A DNA stretch of 64,000 nucleotides from Burkholderiales bacterium (GTDB lineage: Bacteria; Pseudomonadota; Gammaproteobacteria; Burkholderiales; SG8-39): the NCBI GenBank assembly GCA_017880775.1, contig JADGRQ010000018.1:1-64000 (forward strand), written 5' to 3'. Under the pieces are notes generated by a model. It saw only the letters and a list, made by a program, of their open reading frames with translations. It was not told the DNA's origin and did no database searches. Numbering within the stretch: the stretch's first letter is position 1; each line of letters starts with the position of its first letter. Of the stretch, positions 33,077 through 42,004 are shown in pieces. The translations under genes and the position numbers were made by a program.

Positions 33077-34432
33077 TCAGGAGGCCTTCTCTCGCAGCGT
33101 GACGAACTCCTCCGCCGCGGTCGGATGAATGCCGATGGTGGCATCGAACTGCGCCTTGGTGGCTCCGAGCTTCACCGCAATCGCGATGCCCTGGATGATC
33201 TCGCCCGCCTCGGGCCCGAGCATGTGCGCGCCGACCACGCGCTGCGTGTTCGCGTCCACCACCAGCTTCATGAAGGTTTTTTCTTCGCTGGAGGTGAGGC
33301 TGTGCTTCAACGAGCGAAACGCGGTCTTGTAGATCTCGACCGCGCCGAGTCGTTCGCGCGCAGCGGCCTCGCCCAGGCCGACGGTGGCGAGGTTCGGGTC
33401 GGAGAACACCGCGGTCGGGACGTTATCGTGGTCCATGGCGGTCGGCCGCCCGCGAAACAGCGTGTTCGCAAGCGCCATGGCCTCGGCGGTCGCCACCGGC
33501 GTGAGGTTGAGGCGATTGGTGGCATCGCCGATGGCGTGGATCGAATCGACCGAGGACTTAGAGTACGCATCCACGATGATCGCGCCGTCCGCGGCAAGTT
33601 TCACCCCGGCGGTTTCGAGGCCGAGGTTGCGCGTGTTGGGTTTCCTGCCGGTGGCGAACATCGCCGCGCCGACCGGAATGCTCGAACCGTCGGTGAGCCT
33701 CGCGTCGATCGATCCATCGGCGCGCTTCGCGAACGCAGTCACATTGGTGTTGAGCCGGATCGCCACGCCTTTCTTCGCCATTTCGTCCGCCAGCCGCTCG
33801 CCGAGCTCGTGGTCGAAGCCGCGCAGCAGCTTTGCGCCGCGGTAGGCGAGCGTGGTTTTCACTCCCAGGCCGTTGAAGATCGAGGCGAACTCGACCGCGA
33901 TGTAGCCGCCACCCACCACGATCACCGACTCGGGCAGGCGCTCGAGGTGGAAGGCCTCGTTCGATGTGATGGCGTGTTCGCGGCCCGCAATATCGGGCAC
34001 CTGCGGCCACGAGCCGGTGGCAACGAGAATGTGTCTGGCGGTGCAGGTCCTGCCGCCGGCTTCGACTTCGTGCGGCCCGCGCACGACGGCGCGCGCGCGC
34101 ACAATGCTGACGCCGGCATTCGTGAGCAGCCGCTCGTAAACTCCGTTCAGGCGCGCGATCTCGCGGTCCTTGTTTGCCAGCAGCGTGCGCCAGTCGAAGC
34201 GCGGCTCATCCGCGGTCCATCCGTAGGCGCGCGCGACCTCGAATTCCTCGCGGTAATGGGCCGCGTACGAGAAGAGCTTCTTCGGGATGCAGCCGACGTT
34301 GACGCAGGTGCCGCCGAAGCGGCCGTCCTCGGCAACCGCCGCGCGCGCGCCGAACGCCGCCGACACCCGGCTCGCGCGCACTCCGCCCGAGCCGCCGCCG
34401 ATGGTGAAAAGATCGAAGTCGTACTGCGCCAA
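33077..34432 (-). CDS. gor: Glutathione-disulfide reductase
   Basis: A 451-residue FAD disulfide reductase. It has FTIGGGSGGVRAS (FAD), redox centre GTCVNVGCIPKK (Cys43 and Cys48), NADPH-binding VGGGYIAVEFA and C-terminal IGIHPTAAEEFVTLRE with the catalytic His-Glu pair. The gap between the GGGSGG fingerprint and the cysteines suits glutathione reductase rather than lipoamide dehydrogenase. It should keep glutathione reduced for the Prx-Grx, GST and GFA proteins encoded in this window. Confidence 0.94.
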   Translation of the reverse strand: MAQYDFDLFTIGGGSGGVRASRVSAAFGARAAVAEDGRFGGTCVNVGCIPKKLFSYAAHYREEFEVARAYGWTADEPRFDWRTLLANKDREIARLNGVYERLLTNAGVSIVRARAVVRGPHEVEAGGRTCTARHILVATGSWPQVPDIAGREHAITSNEAFHLERLPESVIVVGGGYIAVEFASIFNGLGVKTTLAYRGAKLLRGFDHELGERLADEMAKKGVAIRLNTNVTAFAKRADGSIDARLTDGSSIPVGAAMFATGRKPNTRNLGLETAGVKLAADGAIIVDAYSKSSVDSIHAIGDATNRLNLTPVATAEAMALANTLFRGRPTAMDHDNVPTAVFSDPNLATVGLGEAAARERLGAVEIYKTAFRSLKHSLTSSEEKTFMKLVVDANTQRVVGAHMLGPEAGEIIQGIAIAVKLGATKAQFDATIGIHPTAAEEFVTLREKAS

Positions 34433-34446
34433 GTCCGGCGCGCCGG

Positions 34447-34710
34447 CTATTTCAGATTCGGCAAGTTGAGCTCAACGAGTTCGAGCAGCGCGCTGAGTGC
34501 GTTGTGCTCGGGCTTGTTGGCGAGCCATTTGAGCGCGTTGTCGACGTTTCGCTCGAGCAGGGCGCGCGGCGCGCCCTGCGCACCGGCGAACATGTTGGCG
34601 AGCTCGTTCAGTCCCCTGGCGTGGGCGGCGGTGCGCACTTCGCCCAGCTTCTGTTCGATCGCCGCGCGGTCGAGATCCTTGACGAGCTTAAGGGTTTTTT
34701 CCTGGTCCAT
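34447..34710 (-). CDS. Small hypothetical protein, helical
   Basis: An 87-residue protein I do not recognise. AAGGAG stands properly before its ATG, and it lies 14 bases upstream of gor in the same direction, so it is probably real. The sequence (MDQEKTLKLVKDLDRAAIEQ, ending LELVELNLPNLK) is amphipathic and predicted all-helical, without cysteine, signal peptide or membrane segment. A regulator or small structural protein is possible. Confidence 0.65.
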   Translation of the reverse strand: MDQEKTLKLVKDLDRAAIEQKLGEVRTAAHARGLNELANMFAGAQGAPRALLERNVDNALKWLANKPEHNALSALLELVELNLPNLK

Positions 34711-34771
34711 GCGACGCTCCTTGCCGGAACCGGCAGTTTAGCCAGTCGTGCCCCGGTTTGCCACTCGGGGA

Positions 34772-36430
34772 TCACCGAGTGGCATCGGTAAGCCCCCAGG
34801 CCCCGTCCAGGCAATGCGCGCGTCCATCGGTGGCGAGCTTGTCGAGGTGCGCGGCGAGCGAGCGCAGCGCGACCGGATGCAGCCGCTCCTGCACGTCATC
34901 GTAGACCGTGCGCACCAGTTCCTCGGGCGTGGCGCGGCCGAGCTGCGCGAGCGAGCGCACCACCTTCGCTTCGCGCGCGAGGCGGTGCCGGATCAGCTTG
35001 TTCACTTCCTTCGCCGGTCTTCCGATCAGGTAGCCGTGGCCCGGCGCGAAGACCGCGTACTCGTCCGCCAGCAGGCGCTCGAGCGAGGCGAGGTAGGTGC
35101 GCATGTTGCCATCTGGCGGGTTGATGACCACCGTAGAACCCTGCATCACGTGGTCGCCGGTGAACAGCATCCGCGTTTCTTCCAGCAGGTAGCAAAGATG
35201 GTTCGAAGCATGCCCCGGCGTGGCGAGCGCGCGCAGCGTCACCGCCCCGAGATCGATCCGCTCGCCGTCTGCGGGTTGCCGTTGCGGCGCGAAACTCGCG
35301 TCCTGGCTCGCGCCTGCGGGTGCGGGCCTGCCGATCACCTGCGCGCCGGTTGCGGCTTTCAACGCAATCGTTGCGGGCGAGTGGTCCTTGTGCGTATGCG
35401 TCGCGAGGATCCAGCGGATGCGTCCCGCGCCGGCGGCAACGATCGCATCGACGTGCGAAGCGATGTCCGGACCCGGATCGATCACCGCGAGTTGATCGCC
35501 GCCGACCAGATAGGTATTGGTCCCCGGCCCGGTCATCGCGCCGGGATTGGGCGCAATGATCCGGGTCACGTAGCGGTCGAGCCGCTTAGGCACGCCCGGC
35601 ACCAGGTCGTAGCTCGTCTCGCCGGTCTCCTCGGGATCGCTCCAGTGGATATCAGCGTATGCGGGATCGGTGCGGCGAAACAGCTTCTTGCCGTCCTTGC
35701 CGGTCGCCCAGCAGGCAGCATCGGTTTCGATGTCGGCCTGCGTGCTCGCCGCATGTTCGTAGGCCTCGGCGGCGGTGGCGAAGCGCGCCAGATCGACCAG
35801 CGAACTGCGGGTGGGGAACACCAGTTCGATCTCGCCGTTCGCGTTGCGATCGAGCGCCACCTGCGGCCGGATCCAGGCGCTCGCGACGGTCTCGCCGTCG
35901 TCGTGCGAGCCGCTTTGCCCTTGCGGCGCGAGCGCGACGAAAAAGCGCGTGGTGTAGCGCCGCGTGCGCCCGGGCGCGGTGATCCAGTGCGAGAAGTACG
36001 CGATCCCGTCGCCCGGAATGCACAAGCGTTCCCGCTCGAGCAGTTCGAGAAAACCCAGCGTGCCCGCGTTGAGCGCGTCGCGCTCGCCCGCGAGCCGCGC
36101 GATGTGCGCCGGGTCGGGCGCTGCGCCGCGCTCGTCCACCGCGAGCAGGATGCCGGCCTCCTCGAAGCACTCGCGCACCGCGCCGATGTAGTACGCGATG
36201 CCGCCCGACGGAACATTCAGCCTGCGGCTCGCTTCTTCGTCGCTCAAGCCCAGCACGCGCGCGCGCATGCGCGCGCTGCCGTCGGCGTCGTCCAGCCCGC
36301 CGCCGGGAAACACGTAGGCGCCGGCGACGAATACCGCGCCCTGCGAGCGCTGCAGCATGAACACCTCGGGCCCGGCCGCGCTGTCGCGCAGCAGGATCAG
36401 GGTCGCGGCCGGGCGGGGAACCTGCCTCAC
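34772..36430 (-). CDS. Nudix - metallo-beta-lactamase-fold fusion hydrolase
   Basis: A 552-residue two-domain protein. The N-terminal NUDT19-like Nudix domain (residues 1-about 210) carries FVAGAYVFPGGGLDD and a Nudix box ending AVRECFEEAGI. The C-terminal MBL-fold domain has GTNTYLVGG, THTHKDHSP and GHASNHLCY followed by FTGDHVM, as in LACTB2-like hydrolases. NUDT19-type enzymes cleave CoA or acyl-CoA. Fusion to an MBL domain suggests sequential processing of one metabolite. The GTG start overlaps the SDR stop by four bases. Confidence 0.87.
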   Translation of the reverse strand: MRQVPRPAATLILLRDSAAGPEVFMLQRSQGAVFVAGAYVFPGGGLDDADGSARMRARVLGLSDEEASRRLNVPSGGIAYYIGAVRECFEEAGILLAVDERGAAPDPAHIARLAGERDALNAGTLGFLELLERERLCIPGDGIAYFSHWITAPGRTRRYTTRFFVALAPQGQSGSHDDGETVASAWIRPQVALDRNANGEIELVFPTRSSLVDLARFATAAEAYEHAASTQADIETDAACWATGKDGKKLFRRTDPAYADIHWSDPEETGETSYDLVPGVPKRLDRYVTRIIAPNPGAMTGPGTNTYLVGGDQLAVIDPGPDIASHVDAIVAAGAGRIRWILATHTHKDHSPATIALKAATGAQVIGRPAPAGASQDASFAPQRQPADGERIDLGAVTLRALATPGHASNHLCYLLEETRMLFTGDHVMQGSTVVINPPDGNMRTYLASLERLLADEYAVFAPGHGYLIGRPAKEVNKLIRHRLAREAKVVRSLAQLGRATPEELVRTVYDDVQERLHPVALRSLAAHLDKLATDGRAHCLDGAWGLTDATR

Positions 36431-37302
36431 GTCGTGCGGCCCGCCCGGTCCTTGTCGTTCTGCGCCTTGATCTGCGCGCGCGTGCGCTCCCAGTCAGACT
36501 CGCCGAGCCGATCGAGCTCGGAGAAGTTGCCGCCGTGCGCGAGCCATCCGGCGCCGTCCACCGCGATCGTCTCGCCGGTGAGCCAATCGCAGCCGTCGGC
36601 CATCAGGAACGCGGCGAGGTTCTGCAGCTCGGGCATCTGCCCGACGCGGCGCATTGGATTCCTCTCGGCCGAGTCGTCCGCCATGCCGTCGGGCCGCAGC
36701 CGCTTGCCCGCGCCCTCGGTCGGGAACTGCCCGGGCGCGATCGCATTCAGGCGGATCCCGTACTTGCCCCACTCGACCGCGAGCGATTTGGTCATCACGT
36801 GCAGTCCCGCCTTGGACATCGCGGAAGGCACCACGTAGGGCGAGCCGTTCCACACCCAGGTGACGAGGATCGAAATCACCGAACCCTTGTGGCCGCCGGC
36901 GATCCAGCGCTTGCCCACTGCGTGCGTCACGTAGAACGTGCCGTGAAACACGATGTTGGCGATGGCGTTGAAGCCGTTGGGCGTGAGGTCCTTGGTCGGG
37001 CTGATGAAATTGCCCGCGGCGTTGTTCACCAGCCCCGTGAGCGGCCCGGATTCGGTCCAGATGCGCTCGATCATCGCGTCGACGGCCTGCGCGTCGCGGA
37101 TGTCCACCGCGTGCGTCTTCACCGTGCCGCCGTGCCTTGCCATCAGCTCCTTCGCGGTCGCATCCACGGTGCCGCCGCGCCGGCCGACGATCCACACCTC
37201 AGCACCGAGCTGGAGGTACTTGGTGGCGATTTCCCTGCCGAGGCCGGTGCCGCCGCCGGTGATGAGGATGCGTTTGCCTTGGAGCAGGCCGTCCCTGAAC
37301 AT
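36427..37302 (-). CDS. SDR family oxidoreductase (2,4-dienoyl-CoA reductase-like)
   Basis: A 291-residue SDR beginning MFRDGLLQGKRILITGGGTG with NADP-binding TGGGTGLG, then VNNAAGNFISPT, which is typical of peroxisomal-type 2,4-dienoyl-CoA reductases. The usual catalytic Tyr position reads SAMSKAGL, with Lys kept and Tyr replaced, as in DECR-like enzymes. ATG 37302 is preceded by AGGAAG; the track start at 37344 is less likely. It is coupled to the Nudix-MBL gene. Confidence 0.87.
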   Translation of the reverse strand: MFRDGLLQGKRILITGGGTGLGREIATKYLQLGAEVWIVGRRGGTVDATAKELMARHGGTVKTHAVDIRDAQAVDAMIERIWTESGPLTGLVNNAAGNFISPTKDLTPNGFNAIANIVFHGTFYVTHAVGKRWIAGGHKGSVISILVTWVWNGSPYVVPSAMSKAGLHVMTKSLAVEWGKYGIRLNAIAPGQFPTEGAGKRLRPDGMADDSAERNPMRRVGQMPELQNLAAFLMADGCDWLTGETIAVDGAGWLAHGGNFSELDRLGESDWERTRAQIKAQNDKDRAGRTT

Positions 37303-37395
37303 GCACACTTCCTGGGAGGGAAACGCGCATTTTAATCGCAGCAAGACTTAAGGCGCCAAAAATTCAGGGCACGGATGAATAGAAGGAATGCAAAA

Positions 37396-37423
37396 CGTCA
37401 TTCCCGCGCACGCGGGAAGCCAG
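37396..37423 (-). repeat. REP-like hairpin, copy 3
   Basis: Read on the minus strand it is CTGG, then TTCCCGC, GTGC, GCGGGAA, then TGACG: the same 28-base layout as copy 1. It lies between the quinone oxidoreductase stop and the SDR start, again between two co-directional genes. Confidence 0.7.
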
Positions 37424-37457
37424 CCCTGGCTGCCGCGTGCGCGGCAGCGACGAAGGG

Positions 37458-38459
37458 TCAAACCGTCAGCACGATCTTGCCGACGTGCTCGCCCGCTTCG
37501 AGCAGCCGGTGCGCGTCGGCAGCCTGGGCGAGCGGGAAGGTTCGGAAGATCACCGGCTTGATCTTTCCGGATTCCACCAGCGGCCAGACGCGCTCGCGCA
37601 GCGACCGGGCCACTGCGCCCTTGAACTCGACCGGGCGTGGGCGCAGCGTCGAGCCGGTGATGCTCAGGCGCCTGCGCATCAGCTCGTTGAGGTCCAGTTC
37701 CGTCTTCGGGCCGCGCAGGAAGGCGATCATCACCAGGCGGCCTTCTTCGGCCATGCACTTGAGTTCGCGCGGCACGTAATCGCCGCCCACCATGTCGAGG
37801 ATCACGTCCACGCCGTTGCCGCCCGTGGCTTTCCTGACGATTTCGACAAAATCCTGTGTCTTGTAGTTGATCGCAATTTCGGCGCCGAGCTTGACGCAGG
37901 CAGCGCATTTTTCGTCGCTGCCCGCCGTAGCAAAAACGCGATTGCCCATCGCCGCGACCATCTGGATCGCGGTGACGCCGATGCCGGACGCACCGCCCTG
38001 CACGAGGAAGGTTTCGCCGGGCTTGAGTGCGCCGCGGCCGAATACGTTGGAATACACCGTGAAGAAGGTCTCGGGCAGCGAGGCCGCCTCGAGCATCGAC
38101 AATCCCTTTGGCGCCGGCAGTGCCTGCACTTCCGGCACCGCGCAGTACTCCGCGTAGCCGCCGCCATGCGTCAGCGCGCATACCTTGTCGCCGGTGTTCC
38201 ACTTCTTCGCCTCGCTGCCGAGCGCGACCACCGTGCCGGCGATTTCGAGCCCGAGCAGGTCGGAAGCGCCCGGAGGGACCGGATAGAGGCCCATGCGCTG
38301 CAGCAGGTCGGGGCGGTTGACACCCGCGGCCTCGACCTTCACCAGGATTTCGTGGGCCTTGGGTTGCGGCAGCGGACGCTCGCAGGGCTTGAGGACTTCG
38401 GGACCGCCGGGCTGCGTGATTTCGACCGCGCGCATTTTCGCGGGAATTGGGTTAAACAT
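37458..38459 (-). CDS. NAD(P)H-quinone oxidoreductase (PIG3/TP53I3-like MDR family)
   Basis: A 333-residue medium-chain reductase. The N-terminal GroES-like domain includes AAGVNRPDLLQRMGLYPVPP, and the Rossmann part includes VQGGASGIGVTAIQMV. It lacks the structural-zinc cysteine cluster, as quinone oxidoreductases do. The PDLLQRxGxYPxPPGAS segment matches the PIG3 type. It starts at ATG 38459, diverging from the diguanylate cyclase gene. Confidence 0.9.
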   Translation of the reverse strand: MFNPIPAKMRAVEITQPGGPEVLKPCERPLPQPKAHEILVKVEAAGVNRPDLLQRMGLYPVPPGASDLLGLEIAGTVVALGSEAKKWNTGDKVCALTHGGGYAEYCAVPEVQALPAPKGLSMLEAASLPETFFTVYSNVFGRGALKPGETFLVQGGASGIGVTAIQMVAAMGNRVFATAGSDEKCAACVKLGAEIAINYKTQDFVEIVRKATGGNGVDVILDMVGGDYVPRELKCMAEEGRLVMIAFLRGPKTELDLNELMRRRLSITGSTLRPRPVEFKGAVARSLRERVWPLVESGKIKPVIFRTFPLAQAADAHRLLEAGEHVGKIVLTV

Positions 38460-38564
38460 TGTGATCCGCCATGGAAAAGGGCATCCAGCATAGCGCAGTG
38501 CAGTACCTGCGCAAAGTTTACGCGGTACTATTCATGACCGTCTCGCTGTTGAGGGAGCAACGAC

Positions 38565-39221
38565 GTGAACGAGCGCGAACATGAGCCCGAGCTGGAGCGT
38601 CGCATCGCCGTGCGCACCGCCGAACTCATCCGCAGCAACGAAAAGCTGCGCCAGGAGGCCGCCGAGCGCGAGGCGCTGGTGGCGCAGCTGCGCCTGCAGG
38701 AGGAGCGCATGCGCTTCATGGCGCAGCACGACGCGCTCACCGGTCTGCCAAACCGCTACAGCATGCAGGAACGCCTCGCGCTCGCGCTCGAGATGTCCAA
38801 ACGCAACCGCAAGAAGGTGGCGGTGATGCTGGTGGACCTGGACGATTTCAAAAGCGCGAACGACACGCGCGGGCACGCCGCGGGCGATCAGGTGCTGATT
38901 GCGATCGCGAGCCGGTTGCGCTCCAGCGTGCGCGGTTCGGACACGGTGGCGCGCATCGGCGGGGACGAGTTCGTGGTCATCGCCGGCGACCTCGACCGCG
39001 GCGACGGCGCTGCGATGATCGCCGAGAAGATCGCCGACATGGTGCAACTGCCGATCCCCGTAGGGGGCGGAGGGCCGTGGAAGATCAACTGCTCGATCGG
39101 CATCAGCGTGTATCCGGACGACGCGCAGAGCCCCGTGGATCTGCTCGCGCAGGCCGATCGCGCAATGTACCTGGCGAAAGCCGTGAAAGACAAGCGCTTC
39201 GCGTATTACGCGGAGATCTGA
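38565..39221 (+). CDS. GGDEF diguanylate cyclase with N-terminal coiled coil
   Basis: A 218-residue protein. An N-terminal coiled coil (about residues 5-50, rich in Glu, Arg and Leu) leads into a GGDEF domain starting at MAQHDALTGLPNRYS. The active-site motif GGDEF is intact and an RxxD inhibitory site (RGSD) lies exactly five residues before it, so c-di-GMP synthesis with product inhibition is expected. There is no sensor domain or membrane segment. The GTG start is preceded by GAGGGAG. Confidence 0.9.
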   Translation: MNEREHEPELERRIAVRTAELIRSNEKLRQEAAEREALVAQLRLQEERMRFMAQHDALTGLPNRYSMQERLALALEMSKRNRKKVAVMLVDLDDFKSANDTRGHAAGDQVLIAIASRLRSSVRGSDTVARIGGDEFVVIAGDLDRGDGAAMIAEKIADMVQLPIPVGGGGPWKINCSIGISVYPDDAQSPVDLLAQADRAMYLAKAVKDKRFAYYAEI

Positions 39222-39267
39222 TCGATCTGGCGCCCAAGCACCGCAGGTCTTATAACCACTGCAGGTC

Positions 39268-40245
39268 TCACAATAGTTGCTGCGCGGCCCAGCGCAGGTC
39301 CACGTTGCCGCCCGACAGGATCACGCCGACGCGCGCGCCTTTCGCGTCGAGCTTTTCCTCCAGCAACGCTGCGGCGCCGAGCGCGCCTGTGGGTTCGACC
39401 ACGATCTTCATTCGCTCCCACAGGAAGAACATCGACTTGAGCAGTTCCGCGTCGCTCGCGGTGAGCATGTCGGAGACATAGCGCATCACCAGCGGCAGAG
39501 TGACTTTGCCGAGCGAGGGCGTGCGCGCGCCGTCTGCGATGGTGTCGGGGTTGCGCACCGTATGCAGCGTCCCGCTGCGGAACGTGCGCGTCGCGTCGTC
39601 GCCCGCTTCGGGCTCGACTCCGATCACGCGGCATTCAGGCGCCAGGCCGCTCGCGGCCACCGCGCAGCCCGAGAGCAGCCCGCCGCCCCCGCACGGCACC
39701 AGCAGAATGTCGAGCGGTCCGGTTTCCTCGAACAACTCCTTCGCGCAGGTGCCCTGACCGGCGGCGATGTGCGGATGGTCGTAGGGCGGGATCAGAGCGA
39801 GGCCGCGCTCACGCGCGAGCTTGGCCGCGAAGGTCTCGCGATCCGTAGTCTTCGCGTCGTAGCTGACGACCTCCGCGCCGTAGCCGCGCGTGGCCTCGAG
39901 CTTCACGCGCGGCGCATCCTGCGGCATCACGATGGTCGCCGGCACGCCGAGCAGTCTGCCTGCAAGCGCCACTGCCTGTGCATGGTTGCCGGAGGAATAG
40001 GCAAGCACGCCTTGCGCGCGTGCCTCGGGCGGAAGCTGCGCGAGCGCGTTGTAGGCGCCGCGGAACTTGAACGCGCCCGTCCTTTGCAGGTTCTCGCACT
40101 TGAAGAACACGCTTGCGCCGGCGCGCGCGTTCACGGTGCGCGAAGTGAGCACCGGCGTGCGGTGCGCGTGGCCCTTCAGGCGCTCCGCCGCGCGCGCGAC
40201 ATCATCGTAGGCGACCAGCAACGGCCCGAAATCGGCGGCGCTCAT
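39268..40245 (-). CDS. Threonine/serine dehydratase-like PLP enzyme (threo-3-hydroxyaspartate ammonia-lyase type)
   Basis: A 325-residue fold-type II PLP enzyme with the PLP lysine in TGAFKFRGAYNAL, SSGNHAQAVAL, and the phosphate-binding glycine loop PCGGGGLLSG. It lacks the C-terminal ACT domain of biosynthetic IlvA, so it resembles catabolic dehydratases, serine racemase or hydroxyaspartate ammonia-lyase. The ATG overlaps the dehalogenase stop by four bases (ATGA), so the two are co-translated. The D-threonine-aldolase-like gene at 27821 could act on related substrates. Confidence 0.88.
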   Translation of the reverse strand: MSAADFGPLLVAYDDVARAAERLKGHAHRTPVLTSRTVNARAGASVFFKCENLQRTGAFKFRGAYNALAQLPPEARAQGVLAYSSGNHAQAVALAGRLLGVPATIVMPQDAPRVKLEATRGYGAEVVSYDAKTTDRETFAAKLARERGLALIPPYDHPHIAAGQGTCAKELFEETGPLDILLVPCGGGGLLSGCAVAASGLAPECRVIGVEPEAGDDATRTFRSGTLHTVRNPDTIADGARTPSLGKVTLPLVMRYVSDMLTASDAELLKSMFFLWERMKIVVEPTGALGAAALLEEKLDAKGARVGVILSGGNVDLRWAAQQLL

Positions 40246-41126
40246 CGAAAATGCGCGAGCGCGGCGCGCGCCACCTCGTTGCCCCATTCCTGCAGGAAGT
40301 GGCCGCCCTCGGCGTGCAGGTAGGGCTCGGGGCAGTTGCGGATGCGCTTGCGCAACGCGTTCATCACCGGGGGCCCCAGCACCGGGTCTCTTGCGCCGAC
40401 CGCCATGAAAGATTCGCCCTGCCAGGACGAAGACAGCCAGTCGCGCGCGCGCCGGGATATGGCCGCGCCCGGCGCATCGGGAGAATCGGGCACCAGTTGC
40501 GGAAATCGCCGCACGCCCGCCTTGTAACGCGCATCCGGGAACGGTGCTTCGTAGGCTGCGGCTTCCGCGGGTGCGAGATGCTTGCACGAGCGGCCGAGCA
40601 GCTTGCCGCAGTCGATGTTCGGGGTATTGGCGACGTACGCGCGCCAATCGATGAAGCCCTGCGTGAGCGGCGTGTCGCCGGTGCCGATCGCGGTGTTCAT
40701 CACCAGCAGCCGCGCGAAACGCTCGGGCATTTCCATCGGCAGCGTGAGCCCCAGCAGCCCGCCCCAGTCCTGCACCACCAGCGTGATGCCGCGCAGGTCG
40801 AGGCGTTCGATGAACGCAAGCAGCATGCCGCGGTGGAAATCGAACGTGTACGTGGCGTCCTCGACGGGCTTGTCGGAGCGGCCGAAGCCGATGAAGTCCG
40901 GCGCCACCACCCGGTGGCCGGCCGCAGCGAACACCGGCAGCATCTTCCGGTACAGGTAGGCCCAGGTCGGCTCGCCATGCAGGCAGAGGAACACGTGCCT
41001 GGCGTCGGCCGGGCCTTCGTCCAGGTAGTGGACGCGCAATCCGGTCCAGTCGAGGTAGCGCGGCGTCCACGCAAAGCCGGGCAGACCCGCAAAACGCTCG
41101 TCTGGTGTGCGCAGGATCTCGGGCAT
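40242..41126 (-). CDS. Haloalkane dehalogenase (DhlA-like, HLD-I)
   Basis: A 294-residue alpha/beta hydrolase strikingly close to Dhl[32 protein letters not shown], nucleophile Asp120 in [15 protein letters not shown], then [11 protein letters not shown] and GGHFLQEWG for the acid and His. Trp121 next to the nucleophile and a cap Trp (IDWRAY) could form the halide site. The reaction would release halide and an alcohol. The cap differs from DhlA, so the substrate may not be 1,2-dichloroethane. It is translationally coupled to the dehydratase gene. Confidence 0.87.
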   Translation of the reverse strand: MPEILRTPDERFAGLPGFAWTPRYLDWTGLRVHYLDEGPADARHVFLCLHGEPTWAYLYRKMLPVFAAAGHRVVAPDFIGFGRSDKPVEDATYTFDFHRGMLLAFIERLDLRGITLVVQDWGGLLGLTLPMEMPERFARLLVMNTAIGTGDTPLTQGFIDWRAYVANTPNIDCGKLLGRSCKHLAPAEAAAYEAPFPDARYKAGVRRFPQLVPDSPDAPGAAISRRARDWLSSSWQGESFMAVGARDPVLGPPVMNALRKRIRNCPEPYLHAEGGHFLQEWGNEVARAALAHFR

Positions 41127-41191
41127 GCCGCGATTGTTTCGAATCGCGGGCGGCGCGGCAAGTAAAATCCCGAAACACTTCCGGAGGCTCC

Positions 41192-42001
41192 ATGGACTAC
41201 GCGAAATACCAGGACCTGAAAATCCGCCGGCTCGAACCCGGCATCCTCGAAATCGTGATGGGCGACGAAAGCGCCAGGCTCTCGACCGCCACCGCGCGGC
41301 TGCACCGCGAGCTGGCCGACATCTGGCTCGACGTGGACCGCGATCCGGAGACGCGCGTCGCGATCCTGCGCGGCGCAGGACGGGGTTTTTCGGCGGGCGG
41401 CGACCTCGGCATGGTCGAGGAGATCACGCGTGATTTCAATGCCCGCGCGCGCGTCTGGCGCGAGGCGCGCGACCTGGTCTACAACATCATCAATTGCTCG
41501 AAAATCGTGGTTTCGGCGATGCACGGCCCGGCGGTGGGGGCCGGGCTGGTCGCGGGGTTGCTTTCGGACATCTCGATTGCCGCGAAGAACGCGCGCATCA
41601 TCGACGGGCACACGCGCCTGGGCGTCGCTGCGGGCGACCATGCGGCGATCGTCTGGCCGCTGCTGTGCGGCATGGCGAAGGCAAAGTACTACCTGCTGCT
41701 GTGCGAGCAGGTCTCGGGCGAGGAGGCCGAGAGGATCGGGCTGGTGTCGATGTGCTGCGAGGAAGCCGAGCTGCAGGCGAAGGCGCTGGAGGTGGCGAGG
41801 AAGCTCGCCGCCGGCGCCCAGACTGCGCTGCGCTGGACCAAATACAGCCTCAATAACTGGCTGCGCATGGCGGGCCCGTCGTTCGATGCATCGCTCGCGC
41901 TCGAGTTCATGGGCTTCACCGGACCCGAGGTGCTCGAAGGGATCGCTTCACATCGCGAGAAGCGCAAACCGAACTTTCCGCCCGAACCGCCGAATTTTTG
42001 A
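41192..42001 (+). CDS. Enoyl-CoA hydratase/isomerase family protein
   Basis: A 269-residue crotonase-fold protein. The oxyanion-hole segments are [17 protein letters not shown] and [16 protein letters not shown]. The usual hydratase Glu positions are not obvious: the region reads [20 protein letters not shown], so isomerase, hydrolase or another crotonase activity is possible. ATG 41192 is preceded by CCGGAGG. It is divergent from the dehalogenase gene. Confidence 0.88.
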   Translation: MDYAKYQDLKIRRLEPGILEIVMGDESARLSTATARLHRELADIWLDVDRDPETRVAILRGAGRGFSAGGDLGMVEEITRDFNARARVWREARDLVYNIINCSKIVVSAMHGPAVGAGLVAGLLSDISIAAKNARIIDGHTRLGVAAGDHAAIVWPLLCGMAKAKYYLLLCEQVSGEEAERIGLVSMCCEEAELQAKALEVARKLAAGAQTALRWTKYSLNNWLRMAGPSFDASLALEFMGFTGPEVLEGIASHREKRKPNFPPEPPNF

Positions 42002-42004
42002 GCG

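Noticed and set aside
32756-34741. 661-codon plus-strand ORF
   Set aside because: Antisense to the thioesterase, gor and the small gene; it is His/Arg-rich as high-GC shadows are, and gor has full family motifs.
34748-36838. 696-codon plus-strand ORF
   Set aside because: Antisense to the Nudix-MBL fusion, whose catalytic motifs are intact.
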